From positions 1 to 52,846 of the forward strand of contig JAGSYU010000005.1 of NCBI GenBank assembly GCA_018262575.1: a DNA stretch of 52,846 nt. The letters are read 5' to 3'. The stretch comes from Pseudomonadota bacterium (GTDB taxonomy: Bacteria > Pseudomonadota > Alphaproteobacteria > Rhizobiales > Pleomorphomonadaceae). Positions 1 to 9,700 of this stretch are shown one piece after another. The position numbers and the translations under genes are program-made. Positions within the stretch are counted from its first letter, which is position 1; the number at the start of each line of letters is the position of its first letter. The notes under the pieces are model-generated. The model was not told where the DNA came from and ran no database searches. It saw nothing but the letters and a program-made list of their open reading frames with translations.

Positions 1-45
1 GCATTGTGCGGAAAAGTGGGAACCGGTTTTCCGCAAAAGCAATGC
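1..45. repeat. Intergenic palindromic element 1
   Basis: A nested inverted repeat. The inner arms are TGCGGAAAA at 7-15 and TTTTCCGCA at 27-35 around an 11-base centre. The outer arms are GCATTG at 1-6 and CAATGC at 40-45. There is no U-run after it, so it does not look like a simple terminator. Its form resembles the short palindromic intergenic repeats scattered through Rhizobiales genomes. The left side is cut by the window edge, so the full unit may be longer. Confidence 0.5.
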
Positions 46-60
46 GACAACAAAGACCTA

Positions 61-97
61 GGGCAACGATTTGCGTTCGTCAGAACGCACGTTGCTC
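61..97. repeat. Intergenic palindromic element 2
   Basis: A second imperfect palindrome 15 bases from the first. The inner arms GCGTTC (73-78) and GAACGC (83-88) flank GTCA. The outer arms GCAACG (63-68) and CGTTGC (90-95) extend the stem. It lies downstream of the DUF1150 gene on the minus strand and could end that transcript as a hairpin, but it has no T-tract. The pair may be one mosaic repeat. Confidence 0.4.
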
Positions 98-188
98 TAA
101 GCCCGATTGTCCAAGATCCGCCCAATCACCACGGAACTCGCATCCCGCCTTGAAAATCCGGTTTGGCTCCCCGGGGTTTTCAATCGTC

Positions 189-464
189 TCAGTGCACCAT
201 CATCGGCGTCAGGTCGGCCTCGGCGGCGTTGGCGATCGCCGCCTCTCGGCTGTCGGTCAGCATGATCGGCTGGCCATCGGCCGAATGCAGTGCCCACAGC
301 TTCATGCCGGGCCTGAGGTCGAGATAACCGGGGTGAGCGGCCATCACGTCGTCGGAGGAGACGCGGCGCAGATAGGCGACCGTGCCGCCGCCGAGTTGCC
401 GAAAGGCAGCGTCGGGCATGATCTTCCGATCATCGGCGGGAATGTCCTTGGTGAAAGAAGCCAT
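189..464 (-). CDS. DUF1150 family protein
   Basis: A 91-residue protein starting MASFTKDI. The start is chosen at 464 because AGGAG lies 7 bases upstream; the open frame runs further up without a ribosome site. The family is small, cytosolic and of unknown function. The recognisable part is the C-terminal half, with a GMKLWALHSADG-like strand segment followed by DSREAAIANA. In Rhizobiales it commonly follows a small heat-shock gene, and here it lies 121 bases downstream of one on the same strand, so the two are probably co-transcribed. A stress-related role is inference from that neighbour only. Confidence 0.85.
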   Translation of the reverse strand: MASFTKDIPADDRKIMPDAAFRQLGGGTVAYLRRVSSDDVMAAHPGYLDLRPGMKLWALHSADGQPIMLTDSREAAIANAAEADLTPMMVH

Positions 465-585
465 CGCATCACTCCTTTCCCCCATCGCCGGGCTTGGCCG
501 AACAGGGGGAAGACGCCGTTCGCCGACGAAGGCGATCGGGTCTGAAACTGAGTCTATCGGGAAAAGGTGACCGGCACGTTTACCG

Positions 586-1014
586 TCAGTCCTCGGCATT
601 GATCTCGATCCGGCGGATCACTCGCTCCAGCGGCGGACGCACGAGATCGATCGACAGCAGGCCGTTCCTCAGATCGGCACCGAGAATCTCGATGCCCTCG
701 GCCAGCACGAAGGTGCGCTGGAACTGCCGCGCCGCGATGCCTCGGTGAAGGTAGAGGCGCGACTTGTCGTCGGCTTGCCGGCCACGGATCACCAGTTGGT
801 TCTCCTCGACGGAAACGTCGAGTTGGTCGCGCGTGAAGCCGGCGACGGCCAGCGTGATGCGGAGCACATCCCCTTCCGGGGCGTCGCGCTCAATACGCTC
901 GATGTTATAGGGAGGATAACCGTCGTTCGCTGCCTTCGACACCCGGTCGAGCGCCCGCTCAATCTCGTCGAAGCCCAGGAGAAACGGGCTCGAGAAGCCT
1001 GCCAGTCTCGTCAT
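586..1014 (-). CDS. Small heat-shock protein, Hsp20/IbpA family
   Basis: A 142-residue ATP-independent holdase of the alpha-crystallin type, expected to bind unfolding proteins in the cytosol and pass them to DnaK/ClpB. The N-terminal YPPYNIER motif (about residues 33-40) is typical of the IbpA-like branch. It is followed by the alpha-crystallin beta-sandwich with ITLAVAGF and the conserved late segment with GLLSIDL (about 118-124). The length is normal. GAGGA lies upstream of the ATG. The next gene on the strand is DUF1150, a common pairing. I see no clear ROSE-like hairpin in the 90 bases upstream. The family call is firm; which paralogue it is cannot be told. Confidence 0.93.
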   Translation of the reverse strand: MTRLAGFSSPFLLGFDEIERALDRVSKAANDGYPPYNIERIERDAPEGDVLRITLAVAGFTRDQLDVSVEENQLVIRGRQADDKSRLYLHRGIAARQFQRTFVLAEGIEILGADLRNGLLSIDLVRPPLERVIRRIEINAED

Positions 1015-1104
1015 CTTTCAAAGTCCTCGCAAGGAAGCGACCTTGACCAGGCCCCGAAGGCACCCGGTGTTCAGCGTTCTATATGGCCCCGCCACCATTG
1101 CGGT

Positions 1105-2502
1105 TCAAGGCCGGCCGGCTTCCCCGACCCGGCGTCGCGCCTCGCGACCGAGTTCGGCGACGAGGGGATGAGCGTTGATCCCGAGCCGCCGGTCGATGTC
1201 GCCGCAGGCAGCTTCATCGAGCCGGGCGAGCTGGCGGATGAAATAGATACCTTCGCGATTGAGCCGTGCGGCGAATGCTGGCGTAAGCCCGGCGAGCGTA
1301 AGGAGGTCCTCGGCCGGGACGGGCGACGGTCGCACCGGCGAGCCGGCGTGGCTGGCGATGAAATCGGCGACGCGGGGAAACACCGACGCGCGCCAGCGGG
1401 TGCCGCTGAACAGGGCGAAGCGGCCGGCGCCCGGCTCGGTATGGCGACAGCCTTCGGTGGGCGCGCCGGTCATCAGGTGGGCGGCGTGGGTCTGGCCGCC
1501 GCCGCCGAAGGCGTCGAGGCCTGCCTCCACCGTCATCAGTGGCGTACCGGCCAGCGGCGGCGTTGCGCGCGAGACGCTGGGCTGACCGAGATCGGGAGCG
1601 AAGGGTCGATCGATCAGCACGGCCTCGATCCATTGCAGCGCGAATTCCGCCGGTACGTCCATCACCGCCAGGAACTCGCTGAAGAAGCCGCGGTGCCCGT
1701 CGGCGTCGTCTCCGTCACCGGCGACGAGGCCAAGGAACAGATCCTTGTGGTCGGCAAGCGCGCGGTCGAGGCCACGCGTCAGAAAGCCGGTGAGCGAAAA
1801 AAAGCCGGGGAAGACTTCGCGGTAGGCACCTTCGAAGGCCGGAGGCACCGGGGCAATCACCGCCCGCACGAACCAGTCGAGCCCGCGGGCGGTGGCGTCG
1901 GCAGCAAGCCCTGCGTGATCGGCGCGGCAGTCAACCGGACCGCCGATCAGCGTCAGTGTGGCAGGCGGCATGCCGCGTTCACCAAGCAAGGCGGCAGCGG
2001 CGATACCGACGACGCCGGCCTCCATAACCGCCACCACGTGCACGGCGCCTCCGATCTCGGCGCTCATGTCGGCGACCGCTTCCGCCGCTTCGCCGAGTCC
2101 GAAGGCGCCGGCCGAGAGCGGCACGTGTCGGGCATCGGCCCAGGCAGCGACATGTACCGCATGACCGGGCAGCAAGGCGGCGACGGTATCGCGGACAAGC
2201 GTCGGGCAATGGCCGGCATACGGTGGCAGGACCAATACGGAGGGAGCGGAGATGTCTGGATCGGGCGGCAGGCGGTCAAAAGCGATGAGCGTCCAGAAGG
2301 GGGTGACGCGCACAACCCGTTCGAGGACGGGTCCGCGCACCCCGGAAACGAAGGCGGTGCCGAGATTGAAGGTGGGATGGCGATAGCGACGCGCAACGCG
2401 GGCGTAAAGGTCGGCCGATGGGCCGGACGCCTCCGGCGGCCAACGGTCAGGGGGCGGCCGCTTGTCGGGCTCGGAGCCGGAGTAGCTATGATAATACCGC
2501 AC
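1105..2502 (-). CDS. PHA-depolymerase-like protein with C-terminal helix-hairpin-helix, probably non-catalytic
   Basis: A 465-residue protein. The GTG start at 2502 is chosen because GGAGG sits 5 bases upstream. The bulk follows the intracellular polyhydroxyalkanoate depolymerase (PhaZ) family: VPLSAGAF, an IGGP segment, VFPGFFSLTGF, AVMDVPAEF and a C-terminal block ending FPRVADFI. In Ralstonia PhaZa1 the triad is Cys-Asp-His. Aligned from memory, the Cys position here is Met160 (in VVAVMEAG), the His position is Arg361 (in GAGRFALF), and Asp330 may remain. The last ~65 residues (about 397-459) look like the helix-hairpin-helix tail seen on some alphaproteobacterial proteins (LTLAGL...LNREGIYFI). 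A granule-associated or regulatory paralogue is more likely than an active depolymerase. It is not clustered with phaA/B/C. Confidence 0.75.
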   Translation of the reverse strand: MRYYHSYSGSEPDKRPPPDRWPPEASGPSADLYARVARRYRHPTFNLGTAFVSGVRGPVLERVVRVTPFWTLIAFDRLPPDPDISAPSVLVLPPYAGHCPTLVRDTVAALLPGHAVHVAAWADARHVPLSAGAFGLGEAAEAVADMSAEIGGAVHVVAVMEAGVVGIAAAALLGERGMPPATLTLIGGPVDCRADHAGLAADATARGLDWFVRAVIAPVPPAFEGAYREVFPGFFSLTGFLTRGLDRALADHKDLFLGLVAGDGDDADGHRGFFSEFLAVMDVPAEFALQWIEAVLIDRPFAPDLGQPSVSRATPPLAGTPLMTVEAGLDAFGGGGQTHAAHLMTGAPTEGCRHTEPGAGRFALFSGTRWRASVFPRVADFIASHAGSPVRPSPVPAEDLLTLAGLTPAFAARLNREGIYFIRQLARLDEAACGDIDRRLGINAHPLVAELGREARRRVGEAGRP

Positions 2503-2686
2503 GTCATCCTCCAGGCGGTTGCGACCGCCCCCCGCCGGTCCCCGCCGTCTCTCTCGACCAAAGGAAAAGGATAGCGCCCGTCCTCGCCACGGCAAGCGTC
2601 GGCACCCCCCTCCTTAGTCGCGACCGCGCCGCCAGAACGGCTTTTTCGGCATAGACTTCCGTCTGTTCACCGTTCGGATGAGGCGT

Positions 2687-3187
2687 TCAGAAGGCGCCCA
2701 TGTCGGGCAACTGCGGATCGATCAACTGCTGGATGCGTCGCGCCGCCACGTGGGCGAAGCGCAACGTCATCGCCCGGCGCGTCGCGGCGGCCAGCCTGTG
2801 GTCGGGCGCTTCCCGAAGAATGGCGCCGCCATAGCCATCGGCGATGATCAGACCGGCGTCGTCGGGGAATATCTCGGCGGGCACGCCGGCGTGGGTGGCG
2901 AAAAACAGCCGGTCGCAATGGAGCCGGTAGTCGGGCCACTTGCGGTCGGCGCGCAAATCCTCGACCGACGACTTGATCTCGACGATGACGATATCGCCGC
3001 TCGTCCCCAGGGCCGCCACGTCGGCCCTCCGCCCGGAGGCGAGGGGCAGCTCGTAGAGGATGGAGAAGCCGTGGCCCGACAGCAGGCGGCCGACGCCACG
3101 CTGCACGAGCCGGGCGGCTTCTGATTGCCGGCCGTCGTTGACGAAGGACTCGATCGGTGAGGAAAAGGCAGCGGTCGGCACGATCAT
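2687..3187 (-). CDS. mmcB: MmcB family DNA repair protein
   Basis: A 166-residue cytosolic protein of the MmcB family, named in Caulobacter for mitomycin C/SOS-related DNA repair. It has the look of a PD-(D/E)XK nuclease core: Glu46, Asp56 in GRRADVAAL, then Glu70-x-Lys72 in VIVEIKSS. These are the residues that would hold metal. GGAG lies just upstream of the ATG. It sits 134 bases downstream of ptsN on the same strand and may be read through from it. I see no clear SOS box in that gap. Nuclease activity is inferred from the motif, not established here. Confidence 0.85.
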   Translation of the reverse strand: MIVPTAAFSSPIESFVNDGRQSEAARLVQRGVGRLLSGHGFSILYELPLASGRRADVAALGTSGDIVIVEIKSSVEDLRADRKWPDYRLHCDRLFFATHAGVPAEIFPDDAGLIIADGYGGAILREAPDHRLAAATRRAMTLRFAHVAARRIQQLIDPQLPDMGAF

Positions 3188-3321
3188 CGGTCTCCGCCAC
3201 TATTGTTCATGATTTGTTTCTAAAAATCAACCGCCATGCCAGACCCGACGGCAGAGCGAATGCCGAAAGCGCAAGACCTGTCGGCGACCGAAGCTGAAAA
3301 GAGCTGAAACGGCGATCGCCT

Positions 3322-3786
3322 TCAGGCGGCGTCGGAGCGGGCGTTCTCGGTGAGCAGAGTGTACATCGCCGCGGCGTCGTCGGTGGCCCTGAGTTTGGCC
3401 GCCGTCTCGGTATCGCGCAGAACGCGAGCGATGCGGGCGAGCGCCTTGAGGTGGTCGGCGCCAGCGCTTTCCGGCGCCAGCAGCAGGAACATCACGTTGA
3501 CCGGCTCGCCATCGAGCGAATCGAAATCGATCGGCCGGTCGAGGAGCGCAAAGACGCCGATCAGCCGGTCGAGGCCGGCGAGCTTGCCGTGCGGGATGGC
3601 GACGCCATGGCCGACGCCCGTCGAGCCGAGCTTCTCGCGCTGCATCAGCGTTTCGAAGATGTCCCGCTCATCGCGCCCGGTGAGAGCCGCAGCCTTGGCG
3701 GCCATCTCCTGAAGCGCCTGCTTCTTGTTGGCGGCCTTGAGCCGCGGCAGGATTGCATCGATCACCAGGAGGTCGCTCAGATCCAT
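3322..3786 (-). CDS. ptsN: PTS IIA-like nitrogen regulatory protein PtsN (EIIA-Ntr)
   Basis: A 154-residue cytosolic phosphocarrier of the nitrogen PTS, which receives phosphate from NPr and controls targets such as potassium and carbon/nitrogen metabolism rather than carrying sugar. The phospho-accepting residue is His66 in GVAIPHGK. The family marker GSTGVGHG precedes it, and LLAPESAGADHLK lies in the expected later position. The length is normal. It follows hpf by 93 bases in the classical rpoN-hpf-ptsN order, which supports the identity. Confidence 0.95.
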   Translation of the reverse strand: MDLSDLLVIDAILPRLKAANKKQALQEMAAKAAALTGRDERDIFETLMQREKLGSTGVGHGVAIPHGKLAGLDRLIGVFALLDRPIDFDSLDGEPVNVMFLLLAPESAGADHLKALARIARVLRDTETAAKLRATDDAAAMYTLLTENARSDAA

Positions 3787-3879
3787 CGTCTTGTCCCAGG
3801 TTTGGCGGAGGGTCAGGTGGCCCCGACCCTCGCCTTCATATAGGTCTGTACAACGAAAGGACAGATGGGATGAGCCCCG

Positions 3880-4485
3880 TCAGCCGGCGATTTCGTTGAG
3901 CGAGGGGTCTATCCAGCCGATATTTCCGTCGTTGCGCCGGTAGACGACGTTGACGCCACCGTTGCCGGCGTTGCGAAACATCACCAATGGCGCGCCCGTG
4001 AAATCGAGCTCGCTGACTGCCGAACCAACACTCATCGTGCGGATTTTCTGCGTGGTTTCTGCCACCACCGCCGGCGCGAAGTCGTCTCCGAGCTCCTCGT
4101 CGTCGAAGGCGGCAAACACCGTTGCCTGGGCGTCAATGTCACCCCACGACCGACCACCCGGCGTCTGATCGCCGGCCGCCGACTCGCCACCCTTGAAGTT
4201 CTTCAGCTTGCGCTTGTGGCGCCGCAGCCGCTTGCCGATTCGCTCTACCGCCTTCTCGGCGGCCGGATAAGCCTCGAAATCCTCGCCGCGCGATTGGAGC
4301 GTCGTGCCGGACGCGAGCTGGATCGAGCAGTCGACGGTATAGGCCTTGCCCTCCTTCTGCACCACGACGTGGCCGGTGAAGCCCTCGTCATAGTATTTGC
4401 CGAGTTCCTCGGCGGTGCGGGTGGTGATGTGTTCGCGAAGCGCCTGGCCGATGTCGACGTTTTTTCCGGTAATACGAAGCGGCAT
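3880..4485 (-). CDS. hpf: Ribosome hibernation promoting factor, long form
   Basis: A 201-residue long-form HPF/RaiA protein. The N-terminal domain (about 1-100; MPLRITGKNVDIG, basic run KRLRRHKRKLK at about 87-97) binds the 30S decoding region. The C-terminal dimerisation domain (about 140-200; SELDFTGAPLVMFRN, DGNIGWIDP) drives 100S dimer formation. The two are joined by a variable acidic linker. The start at 4485 is used because GAGGA lies upstream and the family begins here; the longer frame has no support. It is the middle gene of the rpoN-hpf-ptsN group. Confidence 0.95.
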   Translation of the reverse strand: MPLRITGKNVDIGQALREHITTRTAEELGKYYDEGFTGHVVVQKEGKAYTVDCSIQLASGTTLQSRGEDFEAYPAAEKAVERIGKRLRRHKRKLKNFKGGESAAGDQTPGGRSWGDIDAQATVFAAFDDEELGDDFAPAVVAETTQKIRTMSVGSAVSELDFTGAPLVMFRNAGNGGVNVVYRRNDGNIGWIDPSLNEIAG

Positions 4486-4834
4486 CAGAGTCCTCGTTTC
4501 TCGCGCCTTTCTGGACCGATCGGGCCGGCGGTGGAAGGCTCCGCCTGACACCCGCATCTCCGGTTGCCCGCTCCTGGCGGGCCTCCGGTCGGCGCCGACG
4601 AGCGGGGGCGCGGCTTTCCGTCTCGCCGGTGGATGATTGTCGCCGCTTCACCCGTTGCCCCGCCGGCATCGGCCGGGACGAGCGTCGATCGGGTCGTGAA
4701 GCGGAAAGCCTGAGAACCTCCCCGAGCTGGCGTTACCGGGCGACGCGCCCGCCTGCTTGAGATGTGGCGTCGGTCGGAAGTGATATCAATCCATCTTCCG
4801 GATGAGCCGCGATTTAGGAAAGGTTACAGTGATT
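4486..4834. other. Intergenic region between rpoN and hpf (349 bases)
   Basis: No convincing gene. It must carry the 3' end of rpoN and probably an hpf promoter. A GC-rich hairpin GCCCGC/GCGGGC at 4566-4582 has no T-tract. The part near rpoN (about 4790-4834) is AT-richer. I see nothing else that I can support. Confidence 0.5.
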
Positions 4835-6352
4835 TCAGGCGCGGGCAAGCTGCTTCAGGCGCCGACGCTGCACCGAGGAAGGAATCCGCAATGCTTCCCG
4901 GTACTTGGCCACCGTTCGGCGGGCAATGTCTATGCCGTCGTCACGCAACATTTTGACGAGCGTGTCGTCCGACAGCACGTCATCGGCGGTCTCCGCATCG
5001 ATCATCTGCCGAATGCGGTGGCGCACCGCTTCCGCCGAGTGGGCGTCGCCGCCCTCGGACGAAGCGATCGATGAGGTGAAAAAATACTTGAGTTCGAAGA
5101 TGCCGCGCGTCGTTGCCATGTACTTGTTCGAGGTGACGCGCGACACGGTCGACTCGTGCATGCCGATGGCGTCGGCGATCATTCTGAGGTTGAGTGGCCT
5201 GAGGTGAGCGACGCCGTGGGTCAGGAAGCCGTCTTGCTGACGGACGATCTCCGTCGCCACTTTCAGGATCGTCTTGGCCCGCTGATCAAGGCTTTTGGTC
5301 AGCCAATTGGCCGACTGGAAGCACTCGCCGAGAAAGGTTTTCTCCTCGTCGCGTGCCGTCTTCGACACTTCAGCATAATAGGTCTGGTTGACCAGTACTT
5401 TCGGCAGCGTGTCGGTGTTGAGTTCCACCGTCCAGCCGCCATCGGCAGCCGGCTGTACCATCACGTCAGGCACCACCGTCTGCATCTGTGTGGTGCCGAA
5501 GGCGTGGCCTGGCTTGGGATCGAGCGCCAGGATCTCCTTGATCATGTCGCCGAGATCTTCGTCGTCGACGCCGCACAGGCGCCGCAGCGCGGCGAGATCG
5601 CGCCGGGCGAGAAGGTCGAGGTGGGAGGTCAACGCCCGCATCGCCGGGTCGAGCCGGTCCTTCTCGGCCAGCTGCAGTGCCAGGCATTCGGCAAGGTTCC
5701 GGGCGCAGATGCCGGTCGGCTCGAAGGTCTGGAGTATGGCAAGCACCTTCTCGACGTCGGAGAGGGATGCGCCCAGCCGCTCGGCGGTGGCTGCAAGGTC
5801 AGCTCTGAGATAACCGGCATCGTCCACCTGATCGATGAGATCGTGGCCGATGAGGCGCAGCGCAGGATCGGTAATGGCGACGGCCAACTGCTCGGAGAGG
5901 TGGTCGGTAAGGCTGATCTCGCCCGCGACGAAGCTCTCGAGATTATAGTCCTCGCCGGAACCGCCGCGACCGACCGACGACCAATCGCCACCGGCGAGTG
6001 CGCCGACATCGAGCGCTGGTCGCTCCGATGGGCCGGCGTCGTCCGGGTAGACATTGCCGATGTCCGTATCAAGCACGCTGGCGACCCGTTCAGAGCTCGG
6101 TGCGCCTTCGGTCTCAAACCAGTCCGGCGAGTCCGCTTGCGACGGCAGATCGGCGTCGGAGGACTCTATGGCCGGCGCCTCTCCCTCGCCGTCGTCAGCT
6201 CGCTCGAGGAGCGGATTGCGCTCGAGTTCCTGCTCGATGTAGGTGACGAGATCCATGTTCGACAGCTGAAGCAGCTTGATCGCCTGCATCAGCTGCGGCG
6301 TCATCACCAGCGACTGGCTCTGCCTGAATTCAAGCCGCGCCGACAGCGCCAT
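4835..6352 (-). CDS. rpoN: RNA polymerase sigma-54 factor RpoN
   Basis: A 505-residue sigma-54. The N-terminal region I reads LEFRQSQSLVMTPQLMQAI, the Gln/Leu-rich activator-response segment. An acidic region II with many Asp/Glu follows (about 55-115), then the core-binding domain, a helix-turn-helix (IADAIGMHESTVSRV), and the diagnostic RpoN box ARRTVAKYRE near the C-terminus. The start at MALSARLEF (6352) matches the family, with AGGGG 7 bases upstream; an upstream ATG at 6370 would add six residues. It stands between lptB and hpf, the usual Rhizobiales order. Confidence 0.96.
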   Translation of the reverse strand: MALSARLEFRQSQSLVMTPQLMQAIKLLQLSNMDLVTYIEQELERNPLLERADDGEGEAPAIESSDADLPSQADSPDWFETEGAPSSERVASVLDTDIGNVYPDDAGPSERPALDVGALAGGDWSSVGRGGSGEDYNLESFVAGEISLTDHLSEQLAVAITDPALRLIGHDLIDQVDDAGYLRADLAATAERLGASLSDVEKVLAILQTFEPTGICARNLAECLALQLAEKDRLDPAMRALTSHLDLLARRDLAALRRLCGVDDEDLGDMIKEILALDPKPGHAFGTTQMQTVVPDVMVQPAADGGWTVELNTDTLPKVLVNQTYYAEVSKTARDEEKTFLGECFQSANWLTKSLDQRAKTILKVATEIVRQQDGFLTHGVAHLRPLNLRMIADAIGMHESTVSRVTSNKYMATTRGIFELKYFFTSSIASSEGGDAHSAEAVRHRIRQMIDAETADDVLSDDTLVKMLRDDGIDIARRTVAKYREALRIPSSVQRRRLKQLARA

Positions 6353-6457
6353 CGAGCAACCCCTGTTCATCCCGCATCAAGGCGGAAGCCATGAAAGTCA
6401 ATGAGGCGGCCGGAAGGTGGTCCGCTTCTTGCTTCATACCCTAGGCAGGGGATCGCA

Positions 6458-7294
<837 letters not shown>

Positions 7295-7903
7295 TCAGCA
7301 TCTGCACTCGTCCGCCCAGCATCTTGGCTTGGCTGGTTTTGATATCGATCAACAGCTTCGAGCCGCGGATGACATTGTCGCCTTGGGTGAGGACGACGTT
7401 GCCCGTGAGCATGATGGTGTTGGCGGCCGTGTCGAAGGTTGCGGCGTCACCACTGGCCGTCTGGTTGGCCGAGGTGACGAGAACGCTGCCCTTTGCTTCG
7501 AGGCGACTGACCTGCTGCGGGCCCTCTCCGGTGGGCGAGCCCTGATAGAATACCATGAGTCGATCGGTCTTCAGGACGGTCGCCCCCTGCCGGACGATGA
7601 CGTGGCCGATAAACACCGCCGTCTTGTCCTGGTCGTGCACCTCGAGCTGTTCCGATTCGAACTGGATCGGCTCTTTGGAGGACATGCCAAGGCCCTGGTA
7701 GGAACTGGCCGGCAGCTTGGCTGTCTGCTCGGCGGCGAAAGTCGGCGTAGCGGCGAGGACAACCAGCAGGCCGGCCACGGTGGCCCGGCGGAAGAGGCTG
7801 GAGCGAGGCATGCGGACCGTCATCTTCGTTTGCCTTCTGCCTCGTCGAGGCGGCTAGAGCATATTCCGCTCGGGTCGATATACGCCGAGCCTGCCGAATA
7901 TGG

Positions 7904-8650
7904 TCAAGGATTGGACTCTGGAGCATTTCCTATCTGGTCAGACGGCGTCGCCTGATCAGGGGATGCTTTGGCCGCACCACTCGGGCGGGCGGCCGGATCG
8001 ATGGTCATGCGGACGCCGCCGGAGAAGGTGACCGTGCCGGCCTTCTTCTCGACGCCCATCTTCTCGGCGTTGATCTCGCCGAGGCGGGAGGAAAATGCCA
8101 CCGGGCTGTCCGATGTCAGCGAGCCGGTGGCGAGATTGATCTCGGCACGGTCGAGAGCGCCGCCCGAGCCATCGGAATTGGTCAGCCGGATATTTTCTTT
8201 GAGCACCAGCGTCTGAGCAGCGGCGTTGTAGACGCCGTTATCGGCCAAGAGGCGGGCACTGCTGCCGTCGGCCTGGATCACGCTCGCCTCGATACCCTTG
8301 AGGCGGATCACTTGGGTGTCGCCAAGGTCCTGAACGGCGCTCTCGGCCTTCACCGCGTAGGTGCGGCCTTTGCCGTCGCTGCCAGACAGGCGCGGCGCGT
8401 CCATGGCGAGGCCCTCGGTGGTGATCTTCAGATCACCGACGCTGAGACTGATGGAAATGCGCGTGATCACCGTGGCGCCGATCACCACCACGCACAGCAG
8501 CGCGCCGAGGGCTGGCAACAGGACGCGGAGACGACGGACCCGCCGGCTTTCTCGTGCCGCCGCAGCGAATAGCCGCGCGCGCGCAACGGGACCGTCGAAC
8601 GGTCCCGTATCGCCGCCATCGAAAGCGCGGTTCGCCGCGATGCCAGTCAT
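7904..8650 (-). CDS. lptC: LPS export protein LptC
   Basis: A 248-residue bitopic inner-membrane protein. The cytoplasmic N-terminus is basic (ARESRRVRRLR), one membrane segment spans about 42-64, and the periplasmic jellyroll follows. This is the alphaproteobacterial long form of LptC; the fold is OstA-like with repeated strands such as SARLLADNGVYN and LVLKENIRLTN. A Pro/Ala/Ser-rich tail closes it. It heads the lptC-lptA-lptB order, 80 bases before lptA. Confidence 0.9.
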   Translation of the reverse strand: MTGIAANRAFDGGDTGPFDGPVARARLFAAAARESRRVRRLRVLLPALGALLCVVVIGATVITRISISLSVGDLKITTEGLAMDAPRLSGSDGKGRTYAVKAESAVQDLGDTQVIRLKGIEASVIQADGSSARLLADNGVYNAAAQTLVLKENIRLTNSDGSGGALDRAEINLATGSLTSDSPVAFSSRLGEINAEKMGVEKKAGTVTFSGGVRMTIDPAARPSGAAKASPDQATPSDQIGNAPESNP

Positions 8651-8818
8651 CCTTCGTTCTCGTTCTGCGGACGGGACCTGCGTCCTCCGCCTCGAATGAC
8701 GCCGCCGGTCGGCGCCCTGTGGGCAAAGAGCCGGTTTTCTCTCGTACCCGGCGCAACTCTAGACACAAAAGATAAACCAACGCTTGCCACGCCGCGAGTG
8801 GGCGGCGATCACATTCAG

Positions 8819-8840
8819 GCAATCGTCTGAAAACGATTGC
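8819..8840 (-). terminator. Possible hairpin downstream of rnd
   Basis: A perfect 8-base stem GCAATCGT/ACGATTGC around a 6-base loop, 63 bases past the RNase D stop. It has no T-tract, so termination here is only a suggestion; it could also be a short repeat. Confidence 0.3.
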
Positions 8841-8903
8841 GCGACGTCCCCTTTGGCTCGGTCGTCGGCGACATCCAAAGCCGCTTATGCGGCCTCAAGC
8901 GCT

Positions 8904-9518
8904 TCAGCTATGCGCGAAGATGTCCTCTTCGCCCCAGCCGGCGAGATCGAGATCGGAGCGGGTCGGCAGGAAGCGGAAGCAGGCTTCGGCCATGTCCAGG
9001 CGCCCTTCGCGCTCGAGCATGGTGAGAAGCCGCTGACGCAGAGCATGAAGGTTGAGAACGTCGGAGGCGGCGTAGTCGAGTTGCGCCTGCGTCAGCGTCG
9101 TCGCGCCCCAGTCCGATGACTGCTGGGCCTTGGAAATGTCGATGCCCAGCAGTTCCTTGGTGACATCCTTAAGGCCATGCCGGTCGGTGTAGGTGCGGGT
9201 GAGGCGCGAGGCGATCTTGGTGCAGAACAGGGGGGTGACGGTGATGCCGAAGGTGCGCTTCAGGACGGCGATGTCGAAGCGGGCGAAGTGAAACACCTTG
9301 ATGCGTCGGGGGTCGGTGAGCAGCCGGACGAGGTTGGGCGCCGCAGTTTGCCCCTTGGCGATCTGCACGACATCGGCCGAGCCGTCACCGGGCGACAGCT
9401 GCACCACGCAGAGCCGGTCGCGGTGCGGGTTGAGGCCGAGGGTCTCGGTGTCGATGGCAACGACATCGCCGTAGGCGTTGAGGTCGGGAAGGTCGCCGGC
9501 GTGAAGGCGGATTGTCAT
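8904..9518 (-). CDS. rnd: Ribonuclease D, short form
   Basis: A 204-residue 3'-5' exoribonuclease of the DEDDy class, expected to trim structured RNAs such as tRNA precursors. The four acidic ligands are visible: Asp23 and Glu25 in AIDTETLGL, Asp82 in HFARFDI, and Tyr149/Asp153 in LDYAASD. It lacks the two C-terminal HRDC domains of the E. coli enzyme, as is usual for this shorter alphaproteobacterial form. The start at MTIRLH (9518) follows the family; a Met five codons upstream is also open. It runs toward lptC with a 253-base gap. Confidence 0.92.
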   Translation of the reverse strand: MTIRLHAGDLPDLNAYGDVVAIDTETLGLNPHRDRLCVVQLSPGDGSADVVQIAKGQTAAPNLVRLLTDPRRIKVFHFARFDIAVLKRTFGITVTPLFCTKIASRLTRTYTDRHGLKDVTKELLGIDISKAQQSSDWGATTLTQAQLDYAASDVLNLHALRQRLLTMLEREGRLDMAEACFRFLPTRSDLDLAGWGEEDIFAHS

Positions 9519-9700
9519 GGCGAAACTCTGCATGCTGGCGCATCCCGTTCGAAAAGTCGTCCGGCTTCTCGAGTGGATAGATGCGTAAAGAAACGGTCGG
9601 CGGCAAAGCCACCGACCCTAGGAAACGATCCGCCGTATATGTGGACGCCGGGCGGGCGAGTGCAAGAAAATTATGCCACCGCCCGTCGTCTGTCTGGGGC

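Noticed and set aside
745-2574. Long open frame on the plus strand opposite the PhaZ-like gene
   Set aside because: Low-complexity, Arg/Gly-rich product with no family likeness. It is the GC-rich complement of a real gene with a good ribosome site.
4566-4582. Terminator between rpoN and hpf
   Set aside because: GC hairpin without a T-tract, and it lies close to the hpf start rather than after the rpoN stop.
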